Source: Periconia sp. R9002 (lineage: Eukaryota > Ascomycota > Dothideomycetes > Pleosporales > Periconiaceae). Taken from it: a stretch of 64,000 bases of DNA. The stretch lies in assembly GCA_023627715.1 (NCBI GenBank), contig JAMAHW010000005.1:372001-436000 (forward strand). The letters are read 5' to 3'. The notes below the pieces were generated by a model that saw nothing but the letters and a program-made list of their open reading frames with translations, was not told the origin of the DNA and did no database searches. This document shows, in pieces, positions 47,359 through 60,438 of this stretch (positions are counted from its first letter, which is position 1; each line of letters opens with the position of its first letter). The position numbers were made by a program, and so were the translations under genes.

Positions 47359-49124
47359 ATGACGGAAGCATTGAGTTCGGTGGACGAGAAAAAGGCCTCG
47401 GGTGAGCAAGGCTTAGATGTTGTTACAGGCGAAGTCATCAACGCCTCGGGCCACAAAGATCAATTGAAACGACAATATGGATTGGTGGCCATATGTGCCC
47501 TTGCGTTGACTGTGGACAACGCATGGATAGCTCTGGGTGGCTCTGTGAATATTTCGATCGGTAAGCAAAAGTGATCACTTTGATGAGAAATCAGCTCACT
47601 GACATAATTTTTTTGAAGCGAATGGGGGCCCTCCCGGTGTTTTGTATGAATTGATAGTGGCTTCCATTTACTATGCAGTAGTCGGAGCATGCATTGCAGA
47701 GGTAAGTTGTTTGATTTAACATGGTGCTGAAATTTCATTAACAGTCAAATCAATTAGCTGGCTTCTGCTATCCCATCTTCGGGTGGTGTGTACCACTATG
47801 CGTCCATAACCCCAGGAATAAAGTACGGCCGCGTACTTGGCTTCTTCGCTGGCAGCATCAACTTCTTCGGATGGCTCTTTGACCTCGCCTCGATCATGCA
47901 AATCTGCTCCAACGTCGCCGTTCAGCTATACGCCATCTTCCATCCCGATTTCGTCATTGAGGCATGGCACGTTTATGTCACGTACATCCTCATCACCATA
48001 TTGGTCACGCTGACCTGCATATTTGCGAACCGTATAATCCCGTTACTGCAGGATATGGGAATGGTGTTGGTCATTGGTGGTGGATTGGTTACGATCATTG
48101 TACTGGCTGCCATGCCGGATCGACATGCGAGCAGTGCTTTTGTCTGGAGGGACTTTGAGAACGTTACGGGCTGGGGAAATGGCGTCGCATTCCTGACCGG
48201 GGTACTCAATGGTGCTTTTACAATTGGAACCGTGGATGCTATCACACATTTAGCAGAAGAACTCCCGCATCCGGAACGTGACCTACCGAAGGGTGTGTTT
48301 GCTCAAGTAGGCCTAGGATTTTTGGGTACGTTGGAAAATCTGAACATGAGGAGTCGTGAGCTGACGAGTTTGTATAGCCGCATTTTTCTTCGGAGTCTCG
48401 CTTTTCTACTCTATATCCGATCTCGATGCCGTTGTGAACAGCAACGGTAGTTTCCCTCTGGCTACGATATACGCCCAAGCGACGGGTACGAAAGGGGGAA
48501 CATTCTGTCTGCTCTTCATCGTCCTACTATCTCTCCTCATCTGCCTCGTCGGCACACTCGTCACTTGCGGTCGTATATGGTGGACTCTCGCACGCGACAA
48601 CGCTACACCTTTCCCAACCCTATTTACGTCTGTGAACGAGGGTCTGAGCTGCCCTATTCCGGCAACCCTCTTATGTAGCATCATCGTGTTAGGATTGGGA
48701 GCCATTCCCCTTGGAAGCCAGACTGCTTTTACCGATCTGGCGGGCTCGTTTATTATTTTGACATCCGTATCGTATGCCATGGCGATAGCGCCGAATCTGT
48801 TTACCGGACGAAAGAACATGCCAAAGGGACCCTTCCATATGGGAATTGCTGGGTATGCAGTCAATGCCGCGGCGGTTTTGTTCATAGTCTTCTTCGACAT
48901 TATGTATTGCTTCCGTAAGTATCGCTCTCCTTGGTTTTGAGTTGATGCACTTGCTGATTTCACGTCTAGCTTTTGGTCTACCAACAAGTACCGAGTCGAT
49001 GAACTACAACAGCGTAATTCTCGTCGGTGTAGTTACACTTACGGCAATATGGTGGTTCGTCCACGGGGGTAAGAAGTATCAAGCACCTATTATCGCGCAA
49101 AGATACTTGGAAGGGAAGATATAG
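47359..49124 (+). CDS. APC-family permease (GABA/choline-type amino-acid transporter)
   Basis: Five exons, 47359-47560, 47619-47701, 47758-48325, 48378-48914 and 48970-49124, give 514 residues with all junctions in frame. The hydrophilic N-terminus leads into about 11-12 hydrophobic helices. The first helix regions contain the APC signatures: a Gly/Ser-rich stretch (WIALGGSVNISIANGG) and PSSGGVYHYAS. The loop AEELPHPERDLPKG is the conserved cytoplasmic segment of fungal amino-acid and choline permeases. The best match in type is the GABA permease/choline transporter group (Uga4, Hnm1-like); the true substrate cannot be read from sequence. It should act in the plasma membrane as an importer driven by the proton gradient. 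Confidence 0.9.
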
Positions 49125-49520
49125 TGATGCAGGGGGTGCGTCTAATGGATAGTATTGACAGAATAATATCAATAACAGCTCAATTTGTGCTATGCAGCGA
49201 CCAACAGGGTCTGGGGCTTAATTCACGATGAGATAATCTCTAAAAGAGAAGAAACATTTTGGGAAAAAATGCAAGACGTGAGCAATGACGTTCGCCATGG
49301 AAGGCGGTGGTGCAGTCGGTTGCTAACCCCCCCTGGATCCTATTAGCCAGCTTTTGCATCGTTCCTTCTAGATGGCGCCAGGGGTGGTCCTATGACAACA
49401 TCGTGCCTAACATGGCCAACTTTCTTGCATACAAACATCACGCAACCAAGTTGATGCTTTCGTTCGATAAGACATCGCTAAGACCGAATACGATAATTTG
49501 ATAAGGGAATTTTGTAGAAG
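49125..49520. other. Short intergenic region between permease and conserved hypothetical gene
   Basis: About 400 bp between two plus-strand genes, holding the permease 3' UTR and the next promoter. Nothing else is visible. Confidence 0.4.
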
Positions 49521-50310
49521 ATGGTTTTGGATTTATTAGCTCTGACTGCGATTCCCACTGCCATTGGCGCCTCAGAAGCCGTCCATCAACAGCGCATTCT
49601 CGATGAGGAAGCCGAGTCGGAGCATCGCCAAGCGCCTTTCTACCTTGATGTGTACTGCGACGCAAAGTCTAGCAAACGCGACGAGGTGCATGGAGCAATG
49701 GTCGTTTTAAAGGATGGGAAGGTACGCCAACGTCCACTTCACCTCTCGAAACTGCATAGGGCTAATGCTAGCAAATGGTACACAGCTAAGATTGTGGCCA
49801 AAAGACCGTAACACAAATCTCCCAAAGAAAGATCCTAATGATGATTCACCCCCACCACATCCATTCACCGGGTTTTACTTGCCTTTTCCTACATCTGACC
49901 TTCCCCATCGACCCATACCTGCTCCGCCGATCCTTGGCCTCGTCAGCACAATCCCACCCACCCGCTCACCCTCCTCGTCAGAATCATCCAAGCCCAAAAA
50001 ACCCAAGTTGAATTGGGTATATGCGGATGAGGAGACGTGCGAGCTGCGCTATGGTCCCCGCGCTGAGGCACGGCATCACACAGTGGGCCCTTGGGATTGG
50101 ACGGAGGATGAGCAGGGCTTGACGCTGGATGGAGAAGAGTGTTTGGTGGCTGTTGAGGAGGAGAAGGGCGGCTATGGATGGGCGGTGTATCTGGATAGGA
50201 TGGATGATAGGTTGAAAGGGATGGGCATCGGAAGAGAAAAGAGGGTTTTGAGGTGCAGTTTAGAGCGGAGGTTAGTGAAAGAGGGGAGAAGAGCGATCGA
50301 AGTAGAGTAA
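49521..50310 (+). CDS. Conserved fungal protein of unknown function
   Basis: Two exons, 49521-49721 and 49786-50310 (64-bp intron), give 241 residues. I placed the acceptor after CACAG at 49785 because it alone restores phase and gives a smooth sequence (VVLKDGKLRLWPKD). A hydrophobic N-terminus (LDLLALTAIPTAIGASEAV) could be a membrane or signal-like segment, but it lacks a clear cleavage site. The body has aromatic and acidic motifs (FYLPFP, NWVYADEET, VGPWDWTEDE and WAVYLDR) in an order I associate with a family of uncharacterised ascomycete proteins. No catalytic residues can be named. Confidence 0.75.
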
Positions 50311-52502
50311 AACGGTGGTTGCTCTACAAAGGGTACCTGTGTTGATTATTCTAGGATTTGACTATGATTTATGTGAGGATATTCAATACCTGTTTGTTTT
50401 GGGTGCATAGTTAACAATTTACATTCAATAAACCCCAATCTCGAATTATGACTATCCCATCCCATCTGTTTCCCATTCAAGAATCTCCAATTCAACACCG
50501 CGACCCGTTGTGCTCTCCACGCGCAACACTGTCCGCCCCTAAACCCCCCTCCCAAAAAATACCTACCCAGCACTACGCCCCGCTCCAATTGTAAGAAGAA
50601 CGCCACAAAGTATCGAGAAGGGTAAGAACCACACATCATTGCTCAGCATGCAAGCAAAAAGCGGCGAGCGTTCAGCCCTACGATAAGCTGAGCTCACCTC
50701 TTGTTCCTTCCGGAGCACGTTTTGCGCACATGACTCCAGGCGAGATCTTCGTTGAATCAGCACTCGAGTTGCCGAAGTCGTCTTCAACATTGCAGACTTT
50801 CTCGTGCTACCTTTTTCTGGGTCGGTTACAAACCCTTCTACAGCTGTAAAGACTACGTAGCCATGCAGTCGTGAGCTCTGCTCCGCATCGTAGAAGGAAT
50901 GACAGGTGCATGTTAAGTGATTTTCCCCCACTACTTCCTATGTCTGCGTTGCATATGCATACTCAGGTAAGCAGTCCCCAGCCTTCGATGTAATGCATGT
51001 AATATTACAATAAACGCCGGTGCGGGATCAATGGGAAAGAAAAGTCATGGAACATTTTAAACGACCGCAAGCAAGTGATTGAGAAGACAACGCAAAGTGT
51101 GTTCCAAGATCTACGCAAATTCCATCTCACCTCCCAAATGGTCCGATGTTGTCAATCATCACCGTTTATTAGAAACCAACTCACCCAGAAGAAGCAGCTA
51201 GTTATAGCAGTAGCACATTTTAGTAAGCGCAACTAATCAGAACACAAACAGAAAGGCCTCGGTCTCGGTGCTCGGGATCCTACGGGAAAGAAAGTCGCAG
51301 ACGAAAAAAGCAGTGCGGCATGAATGCGGGCATATCCAACCTCACTAAACTACTTTGTGATCGTCTGGCCGTGTGTGTGCCTTCGTATGGGTGGCTAACC
51401 CGTGTCCCATACCCGACATGCACGTTTGTTGCTTTCGCCATGTGCGGTGTGGGTGTGTACGTGCGTGCATGCATGCGTGTGCGTGTGCATGCGTGGCGTG
51501 CTGTCGCATGGTTGGCCGATGCTGTGAGCTGCTGCGCTGGATGGGTATACGTAGGTAGGTAGTTATGGATTATCGCTGTTGCCCGGATGGAGAGAAATGA
51601 AAGACAGAAAGATATTGAAATGATCGGAGAGGGGGGAAGGCACAAGCGTGGGTCTCTGCTGCTTTGTTCCGTAATCCATCATCAAAGATGAAACAGATGG
51701 GGTGAAACATTCGCGCCGGGTACATGTTACTTTTTTTTCTTGTTTGGATCTGGAGGTAAAAGATCGATTGATTTTTCTACATGGAAAAATTCTTGGGGCT
51801 GATTCCTTTTTGCACGTTCTGTCCTTTCTTCTCGCAAGGTTACATGTGGAGAATGTGAGTGGGTTGGAGCAAATGTGTCCAGGGAGTGAGCATGTGCGAC
51901 ATTCTGAAGGGTTCCTGAGGACAAAGCCTTGGCCTGCAACGCATATACCACTTTCCTCGGGGTATTGCGACGAGTCAAGTTTGAAATCCGTGTACCGACT
52001 GAATGGTCTGCAGAGATATAGGGCAAGTACTGGAGATATGGCGGTGGCCACACCGCTTCAATGAAGTGTATTTTTGGTTATGGTGTCTTGCGTGCAATCG
52101 AGACTACGCCCCCTTGCTACTTTACCATGAAACCATGCAAATTATTGCAATAGGTTCTGTATTGATCCATTATGCATCATAAGATTCATCATCTGGCCAA
52201 ATTACCCCCCATAGCCAAACACAATGTAGCTGTAAAAGAGTGGAAAATCAAACAGTAAACTCCATGCATCCAATGCTTTACCAAAAGTCATATGCAATCA
52301 CAAATAGATGGTAGTGAGTAGAAACTCCCACTCAGTATACCAGTCCATAAACGAAAAGAAAGAGGAGAAATAAACCCAATGATGCCCCGACACCGAAATA
52401 TTATGCAGTCTCCCCCCCTAAAAATGTGGCAGGCCGTGGTAAAAGAGATCGTTATCGTGAAGTGTGATATAGATGTAGTTGGTGGCGTGCTCAATAGCTT
52501 GA
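50311..52502. other. Convergent intergenic region, no supported gene
   Basis: About 2.2 kb between the 3' ends of the conserved hypothetical gene and the ELL gene. It contains an alternating TGCGTGTGCATGCG-like stretch near 51440-51500 and a GTAGGTAGGTAG run at about 51550. A 122-codon frame on the minus strand (50566-50931) was considered and rejected. Confidence 0.4.
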
Positions 52503-54780
52503 TTATCGTCGCAACTTGGCTCCTGCTTTGATTTCTTGTTTCATTTCATCCAATTTCTTGTGCATTTTTAGCACCTCGTTCCTTTGTGCCTCTGTTGGAG
52601 GAGTCTGTGAATCGCTGATCTGCCAATAAAGATCCTCGTAGCGTTTGTAATACGTTTGGAACTTCTGACTCAGCTCCACAGTTTGGCGGAAACTAAGACT
52701 TGGAATGGCTGGCGAGGTTTGTGATGACGACGAATCTCCAGGAGACACTTGCGAGTTGTTGGGGTAGCGAGATGCAAGAGAAGTGTTGATGTTGGTGACT
52801 TTGCGAACTTTTGTGGCGGGAGTGTTGCTAGAGGATTCGTCAGACTTACGTTTCACCGAACTGGTTGTTGACGGGGTGCTGCCACTAAAACGACCATTCG
52901 TACTGGATGGTGTGCGGTTCGGTGTGCTGCGGTCGACATGTTGCTTTTTGGTCGGAATGTTTTGATTGTGGTTATGGATATCGCTGTCAATGTCGTTCGC
53001 CTTGCGTTTCAACATGCGATCAGAGTTTCCGGCCGGGGCCTTTGCCGGGGAAGGAGCAGCAGCAAGCGCTTTGTGCACAGGATGGTTGTCTTCAAAGTCG
53101 CTCGCATTGACTGGTGGCGACGCAGACAAGGGAGACGGGTTTTTCGGTTTGGTGTTGAGGGCCATGGCCGATTTAGCTGGCCGAATAGCTCGTTCACGTT
53201 GAAGTTCCCGGCCAGTCATTTTGGGTTTGGCACGCGGCGATGGAACGGGAGCGGCTTCCGCTGGGGGCGCTGTGTTTTTGCTCCGGATTTTGGTGTTTTC
53301 CGAAGGCACGTAGCGGTTAGTGGGTGGTGGAGCGGCGGCAACCTTGGGTGTTGGTTTCGGCTTCATAGTGACTTCCTTGATATTCTTCAACTGCTTGACC
53401 ACCTTTTCCTTGACCGGCTTTTTCGCTTTCACCTCTGTTTCTTTCACATCCTTCGTTTTCTTCTCACTATCCTTGGGCGCGACTTTCTTTACGGCCATCT
53501 TCTTGTCGTTCAGCTTGGGCATCTTGTGGAGTGGTGTGGACGGTTTTGTAGCTTTAGGTTCCGGTGCTTTGACGTTGAGTCGTGAGAGGCACTTTCCCTG
53601 CCCTCGCTCCTCTCGAGGTAAGAGGATCTGCCAAAGTTTGTCGTCCTTGGTTAACCGTAGGCGATCGAATGACTTGATTGCGTTGTTGATTGCTTGGTCG
53701 CGGTCCTCTGGTGTTTTGTAAGGAAATTTGTATGGGTTGATCTCACGAAATGATTTGTCGGTCAGCTGCCACTTCTCGGTATCGTTGGCAGCACGTTTCG
53801 CGATTTTGGGAAGCACGTCCCGCACGACAGCTGTGGAAGCACGGCAGGTTTCGGCTAGTTGCACTTCACTAGACGGTTGCACGGCGAGTAAGTGAAGGAG
53901 AGGGACGCGGAGTGCTTTGACGATGGCATCGTGGGCGGAGCCAGGCTGCGAGGTTGGGGGTTTCTTGCTCATGGGTGAGGAGGGCACGCTCAACAGGGGT
54001 GAGTTAGCAGCCGAAGGACCGAGATGGTGGGCAAAGTTTTTGGAAGGGACACGACGGTGGCCCGGGGTGTATATGGGAGTTGTGTCGCCAACAATCGTCC
54101 TATGAACCGCACTTGTTAGTATATGATTCATCGCATCGTGAGACATCTGTGTGCAACGCGGTGTCCCCCGAGATAGACGCTTGTCTCGAGGCCAGAAGTA
54201 GAGCTACCGGGAAGGCATACTTGTTGGCTTGCTTCGTCTCTGCCACCGCGGCCATGCTGGTCTTGAGCTGCTCCAGGGCTGTGTCTGTCCCTTTCAATGC
54301 CTCCTTTGCCCTCTCTACAATCAATGTGTGGTTGATTAACCCGGAAAACTGGAGGTCGTCGCTATCGTTGCCAGCCCCGCTGGTATGGTAAAGTTCGTGG
54401 CGGCCGTTCCCTGAGGTAGGGTTTAGAGAGAGAGTCATGTCGCCGCATTTGAGTTCCTATGAAGTGGTCAGCCGGGGTCGTGTTGTGTGTCTCCGTCTCA
54501 ACCACCGTTCCATCACGGAGCTGCTGCAGCTTGACGTGGTATCCTCTGCCGAAAAGAAGCTTTCCAACCTAGGGTGTGAACCTACGGGTGATTTTCCGAA
54601 GAGGATCTGGGGCGGTTGCCCGTTGCGAATACTTTTCAGCAGCTCATTAACAATGTCTTCGGTCATCTCGACATGCATAGCTTGGATTTGGCTTGGTTTG
54701 GCAACCCTGGAACCGATGTCGCTGTCCGGGGCGTCGAGAAGGGCAATGCCCGCCGTGGGAAATACAGCCGTGGCAGCCAT
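52503..54780 (-). CDS. RNA polymerase II elongation factor, ELL type
   Basis: Three exons on the minus strand, 54780-54586, 54456-54221 and 54099-52503, give 675 residues. ELL proteins raise the elongation rate of RNA polymerase II and work with EAF partners in the nucleus. The N-terminal part (about 1-150) is split over the first two exons. The conserved winged-helix region lies at about 195-305 (LRVPLLHLLAVQP, then KFPYKTPEDRDQAINNAIKSF). A long Lys/Pro/Ser-rich, probably disordered linker follows. The C-terminal 60 residues (YYKRYEDLYWQIS to KKLDEMKQEI) resemble the helical occludin/ELL homology region. The start was chosen as the first ATG giving a continuous frame into exon 2. Annotation rests on domain pattern; confidence is good but not absolute. 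Confidence 0.82.
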
Positions 54781-54967
54781 GTTGGGACGTGGGCGAATGG
54801 TGGGAGGAAGTTGTCCAGGAAAGTGGAACGAGGCGTCAGTCTCGCACACCCGAAGGTCGTCAAAGGAGATGATGCATGGAGAGAGCACCCGGCAGCAAGA
54901 GGAAGGCCGGTCACAGGAAGCTGAGCTTCTGAGGTGCGGTTCGGTCGGTTCAAGCGTAGACGAGCGA

Positions 54968-54988
54968 GCAAGCAAGCAAGCAAGCAAG
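54968..54988 (+). repeat. (GCAA)n microsatellite
   Basis: Five GCAA units about 190 bp upstream of the ELL start codon. Confidence 0.9.
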
Positions 54989-55953
54989 TCGAGGACGGAG
55001 AGGACAAAGGGCTGGCAGCTCGGACGACGGTCAGACAAGGGCGGCGGTCGGTCAGACTGTCATAGCGCGATGGGCCCGGGATCGAAGAGGGACTAAGGTA
55101 CAGCGCTGAAACGATTGGCTGTCAGGCACAGAATGAAAGGCGTAGGAGTTTACGCATTCGTTGGTACAGAGCACACGGTCAACGGGAAAAAGAGAAGAGA
55201 CAAAGTTGGTGTTGGAATGGTTTGAGGAGAGGAAATGGAGGGAAGAGGAAGAAGAGTGGAGGAGAGAAGGAATGTAGTTTCGGAGCAAGTGGGAAGAAGG
55301 AACAAGGGCGGAGACAAAGAACGACGACGTGTGTTGGGCCAGCGTGCAGCACAGCAGCCCTGCCAACACCATGTACTGCACGGCACTCTTCTGTTAGTAC
55401 CTATTAGGCACGTACTGAGTATCCGTCCCTCCATCCCATCCCATTCACGTCGACGCACATGCACACGCACCCACTCACTTAGCCTGACCCCATCCAATCC
55501 GTCCGTCATCAGGCGGTGGGTGGGTGGTGCCGAGCGGGCGAGACATGGCCCTAGTTAGCACAAGCAGGGCATAGCAGCATGCACAAAGGCAACCCAGTGC
55601 AGCCGTGGCTTAACTAACTACTGTACGTCTCCAACAGCGCTGTACTGTACAGAATCGTACGGTATGGGAGGGACCGATTCGAGGAGCGAATGCGCCTATT
55701 CTGGATGGCGAGGCCACGGCGGGCCGCCGCCCAGGTCCCCTCGTGCGACCTCGCTCCATCCATCAGGTACCTACTGGATGTCTATGCCCGCCGGGCTGCA
55801 AGGCATTTCCGTGTGATTGTTTTTATGCGGCGCCGCGGCCTTCATTCCATACCTAGGCAATCAAACAATCAATCGCCTTTATGGCTGTTGTCTTGCAGAG
55901 CAGCGCAGAGCAGAGCCAGAGCAGAGCAGATTGGTAACCGGATGACGGATGCC

Positions 55954-55970
55954 GTACCGGTACCGGTACC
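55954..55970. repeat. Nested GGTACC palindrome
   Basis: GTACCGGTACCGGTACC contains overlapping perfect palindromes and could form a short hairpin. No function is assigned. Confidence 0.8.
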
Positions 55971-58900
55971 TAAGTAGGTAGTCTACAGTAGGGGTCCATA
56001 GTGGGCAACTAAGCCCTTTTTGAACCCATTGTTACCCGTAATGTTGGCATCCACACTCGCCCATCCACCGACCAGTACACAAGTGTTGCCAGAAAGCCCA
56101 CCGGCTGACGATAACAAACGTTGATGATACGTACGGTGATAGTCATCTGTTTGTACGCATAGTGATGCTACCTTTACATAGACGGGCAGCAGTGAATGGG
56201 TCCGGGTCTAAAAAACAGCGCGGGTGCGAGGGTGCCAGGGGACCATGCGGGTGGATTGTCGTACCTGTTTCGAAATGTAGGCCCGCAGTGTGCACCTGGA
56301 CACGGCCACTCACTCCCTCCTTCACTCACTCACTCACTGTCCATCGCCACCCTGTGAGGCTTTGGCTGATGGGCCACCTGCCTTCGTTTTGCTTTGCCTT
56401 GTTTGCCTGTCGCTCTCGCTGGGGCTGGGCTGGGGCTCGAGAGTTTCGTCGAGGGTTTGAGGGCGTAATCGCTGACGAGCAGATGCTGTCACTCATCCAT
56501 CCCCCCCAGCGCAGCGCCATGATACGACGCACAGGCACACAAGCACTGCATCAATGAATGGATGAGTGAACGAACGAGCACTACCACCAGCAGGCCACCG
56601 ATGAGGGCTTAGTGTACTACTGTACTGCTACCAGGCACGCACTTGATGTCGGTTTGGTTGCTGCCCTTCAGTCGCTGCTCGGAGCGGTGGAAGAGTTAGG
56701 TCAGCTTCGCCGGAAGCGCGCCACGACAGCCACGGCGACAGGCATCTGAGCGACAGGCACCATCCCGTTCCCAAAATGCGTCTGGCCCTTGCCCGCATCT
56801 GCCCACTGCTGCTAGCCACAAGTAGTACAGTGCCGGCACTAGCTCCACCCACCGCAGCCCGCCGAACCAGCCCCGCACCCACCGGAAACACTAACCGACC
56901 GCAATTGGGTGCGTGAGGCATGCACGAGCAAGCCAACTCGGGACTCTGATGTCGTCTACATACTCCCAAACCACCTTCGAACACTTGAAACAGGAAAAGG
57001 AAAGGACATGAATAAAAAAAGAGTAGAACTCAAGTGTGGTACATGTACGTATGCGCTGGTTTCTCAGCAGAATGACATGGCCAAGTACATACATGTCCTC
57101 AGGTAGGCAGGCATACCCGAGCAACCTGGGCTTATCGTCTACTCAAGTGTACTGCTGCTCTCCCGCAACCACGCGCTGACTTGCATGAACGAACAATCCC
57201 TTCATCATTGGCCCCAATCCCGGCTGACTCATGGCCCACGACCGTCCTGCATCGGTATCGTGCTGTTTCGCCACGCATTTCTTTTACTTTTCGAAATTGC
57301 CCCATCGATGCCAGCCAAACTGGCCCCTCGTTTGCAATATCAATTTGGGCATCCTGGACCCCTTCTCCTCCCATATTGCTGTTGCGTCGACCATCGCGGG
57401 GTACATGAATCCAGTAACCCCGGGCAAGTCACCAGACGACTGACGTTCCGCTCTTCCCTGGAGAAGCGTGGTCCTACGCAGGGCAGGCCCTGTTCTTCGT
57501 ATTGCTCTTTTGCTCCATCACTCCACTCGTTGTTGTAACCATGCAGGAACCACTCGCACACCCATCTTGAGTTATGCGCACCTCAGGAACACAGTGATCT
57601 TGTTGGGCATGATTCACACTTTCATCGGCAGGCATGCTTACATTGAACGACCTTGAAGAAGAGAATTGCACTCTCCACCAACGCCGGATGCGCCCACGGA
57701 CATCTCTCTGCTTTTGTCGCCGTTCGTATATTAAACACCGGCGCTTCGTTCGGGCGACGAGGCTGGCCGCCTCTGAACTTCCCTTCCTAAAACCTCTGCC
57801 AGCATAGATTGATTGACGGTGATAGATTGCTCATTGCTCAATCGAGATACTGACACGGTGACCCCGGATCTGGACCATCCCGCTAAGCTTCTTTCCCCCA
57901 TACTGCAATGTATTCTGCCATATGATAACGGCGATTCGGATATTTCCCGTCTCATAAGGAAGGCATTAACTCGTCGGCTCCACACTACCAGCCTTCTGCT
58001 TGACCCGTCCATTGCAACGTAACCTTGCACTCTTTGGACCTTTCTTTAGTTGATTGCTACGAGACCATGTCACGCCCCCGTCAATATGCCGCTGCACGTG
58101 TGACCGAAAGTGGCAAGGCGCCATAGGGAGATCCGGTCTATATTTGGCAGTCCTCAGCATGCCTGTTTCTAGGCAAACATGACAAACCTTCTTCAGGCCT
58201 CGTGTTCCAGGTCTGGCACGTCTGGTTTATATTCGACGTTTGGAAAGTACAAACAGTGGGGGTGGATGTTCATCCACCAGAGATACAAGTGGGTTGGTGT
58301 GCGGCCCGCTATTTCAAGGGACCAGTTGGATCTGCGGCAGTGGCGTGAAGATCGGCCATGCAACCCAGCCCAGAGACGATCCCAAATCCCATTTGCATGT
58401 TTGGTTTGCTCTGTAGAATCTAAACAAGTCGTGTCTTTCGCATTGCAAATCCCACGGTTTGTGAATGATTCAATTCGACACGGATCGATTGGTACCAGCA
58501 ATGCAGGGTGTTTGGCTAATGTTTGCACCGTCGATTAGACCGTTTCCCTTGCATACTGACAATGCGTGCTTCATCTGCATCGTACTTGCAGTGTGGATTG
58601 CACCAAGATCTTATTCTTCGCATGGAAGAATCGTCTCCACAATGTCCACTCATTCTTGTTGGCCACTCGCCATTCACACGCGTGGTAAGCAAACGCAGAG
58701 TCGTGTATCAGATGTCGCGAATGCGACGCGCATCCATTGGTCCATGGTTGGCGGGACCGACCGTCAGGCAGGAGCGCCCCGCGCGACCGTTTCCCCGGTG
58801 AACCCCCGGGCCTGTATGTAAACACTTGACAACATCAATCCACTTCCACGACCGACATTTTTGCAATTACAATCCGCTCTCCATTGTCCACGGACCCCAA

Positions 58901-59131
58901 AATCACCCCTCGACCCCTTCTTCTTGAACTTGATACCCTTTTTTACTCATTTTCTTCTTCTTTCTGCTATTATACCGTTTGCATCTCCGTATCGGCACCA
59001 GTGCGTGAGGGAGCCGTTTTATCATTTTGAGCGAGTAAAAAAAACTAGCCAACACCCAGCACAACAACCAAGTGTGCGGAAAAAAGACAACGAAACCATC
59101 ACACGCCCAAGAGCAGATCCACAAAGTCAAA

Positions 59132-59844
59132 ATGGCACTTTCCAACGGCAGCGGCGCCAACGTGGCCTCACGGTACGCAATCCCGTCCCTCGATCGAAGT
59201 CTGCGAGGGAAAAACACCAGCTGACATTCTTCACATTACACAGCCTGCAGAAGGAACTCATGGACATCATGACACACCCGACCCCGGGAATAACTGCGTT
59301 TCCCTCCTCTGAGAACCTGACCACGTGGACCGCGACCATCGACGGCCCCGCCGGCACACCCTACGAATCCCTCGTCTTCAAGCTCACCTTTGAATTTCCA
59401 TCCACGTATCCGTACAGCCCGCCCAATGTCCTCTTCAAGACCCCCATCTACCACCCCAACGTCGACTTCTCCGGCCGCATCTGCCTGGATATTCTCAAGG
59501 ACAAGTGGAGTGCGGTGTACAATATTGGTACGGTGCTGCTGAGTCTGCAGAGCTTGTTGGGAGAGCCGAACAAGTGAGTTATTTTTCTATCATGGTCTCA
59601 ACCTCCTAAATGGCTGTTAAGGCCTCGTAGAGAAAGAAATGGTGGCAGCAGAGGATGTACCATAACATGACGGTGGACCATCGTAATTGGTATTCAGAGT
59701 TTTCGCTAACATGATCGGTACCACAGCTCAAGCCCCCTCAATGGCCAAGCCGCTGAGCTCTGGGACAAGGACATGGACGAGTACAAGCGCCTCGTTCTCG
59801 CACGCCACAAGACGCCTGAGGAGCTAGATGCCGATGCCGCCTAA
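59132..59844 (+). CDS. Ubiquitin-conjugating enzyme E2, UBE2C class (APC/C partner)
   Basis: Three exons, 59132-59172, 59244-59573 and 59727-59844, give 162 residues. E2 enzymes carry ubiquitin on a Cys; the UBE2C class (UbcH10, fission yeast Ubc11) supplies the anaphase-promoting complex. The UBC fold is complete: HPN motif at 84-86 and active-site Cys94 in GRICLDILKDKWS. The class signature LLGEPNNSSPLNGQAAELW follows at about 118-136 and distinguishes UBE2C from UbcH5- or Ubc1-type enzymes. The N-terminal extension is only about 14 residues, shorter than the roughly 30 of the human enzyme, where that extension limits APC/C activity. An alternative upstream start is unlikely because the ATG has a strong AAAATGG context. 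Confidence 0.93.
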
Positions 59845-60438
59845 ATGTGACGACAACGTTATGCTCGGATTATCCTCCACGGCAGTTGATCCCACACCCA
59901 TGCTGCCACGTTGGAAAGACCGCCGAGTTGCCCTTCATGCCTGTACGTTGCTCGCCGTTCCTTTCCCGGACTTAAGTGGTTCTGGGAGTTGGTCGTGGCA
60001 TTTTGACTTCTTCTTTCCTATGATATTTTTGCATGGCGATTGGTGGGGCATTTGAATGGAGTCTGCGTGGATGGGGTTGTCAAGTCAGTTGGCTTCTGGA
60101 CTTGATACACACGTTTTCATGTGAAAATGATTGCATATGGTCCTGCAAGAAATGATAATGTAGATGGATTGGTTTGGGATCAATGGCATTGTCACTATCA
60201 ATACATTCATACTCCCACCCATGACAAAATGCTAGCTCGGTATTCCACACGAGACTTTGTTTGCTTATGATGTTTGCGTGTGACACTGATGTGAAAAAGG
60301 CATGATGTTTACTGGGAATTTGCATGTACACAGCATGAAGTCATATGTACAACGGAAAAGAAACACAGCCCAAACGCCATGACGCTATGCAACCGAACTC
60401 CGTTATCGAAACCGTGACAAAAAAATGGCACGGCGAGG
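59845..60438. other. Convergent intergenic region UBE2C / Rmd1-like
   Basis: About 590 bp of 3' UTR sequence between convergent genes. AT-rich; no gene seen. Confidence 0.45.

Larger units (their letters stand above)
54781..59131. promoter_or_regulatory. 4.35-kb divergent intergenic region, ELL / UBE2C genes
   Basis: It must carry the promoters of both flanking genes. It contains a CAAG run (54968-54988), an AGAGC-rich stretch (55895-55930), a nested GGTACC palindrome (55954-55970) and GTACTGTAC-like stretches near 55640 and 56620. The last 270 bases before the UBE2C start are pyrimidine-rich and then A-rich. Frames up to about 130 codons exist on both strands, but none has recognisable protein character. 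Confidence 0.45.

Noticed and set aside
50566..50931. 122-codon frame on the minus strand with a hydrophobic C-terminal end
   Set aside because: It begins with GTG, an in-frame stop lies nine bases upstream, and the first ATG is near codon 48. No homologue is recognised and no upstream exon fits.
52938..53585. 215-codon frame on the plus strand, Phe/Arg/Trp-rich
   Set aside because: Antisense reading of the Lys/Pro/Ser-rich linker of the ELL gene.
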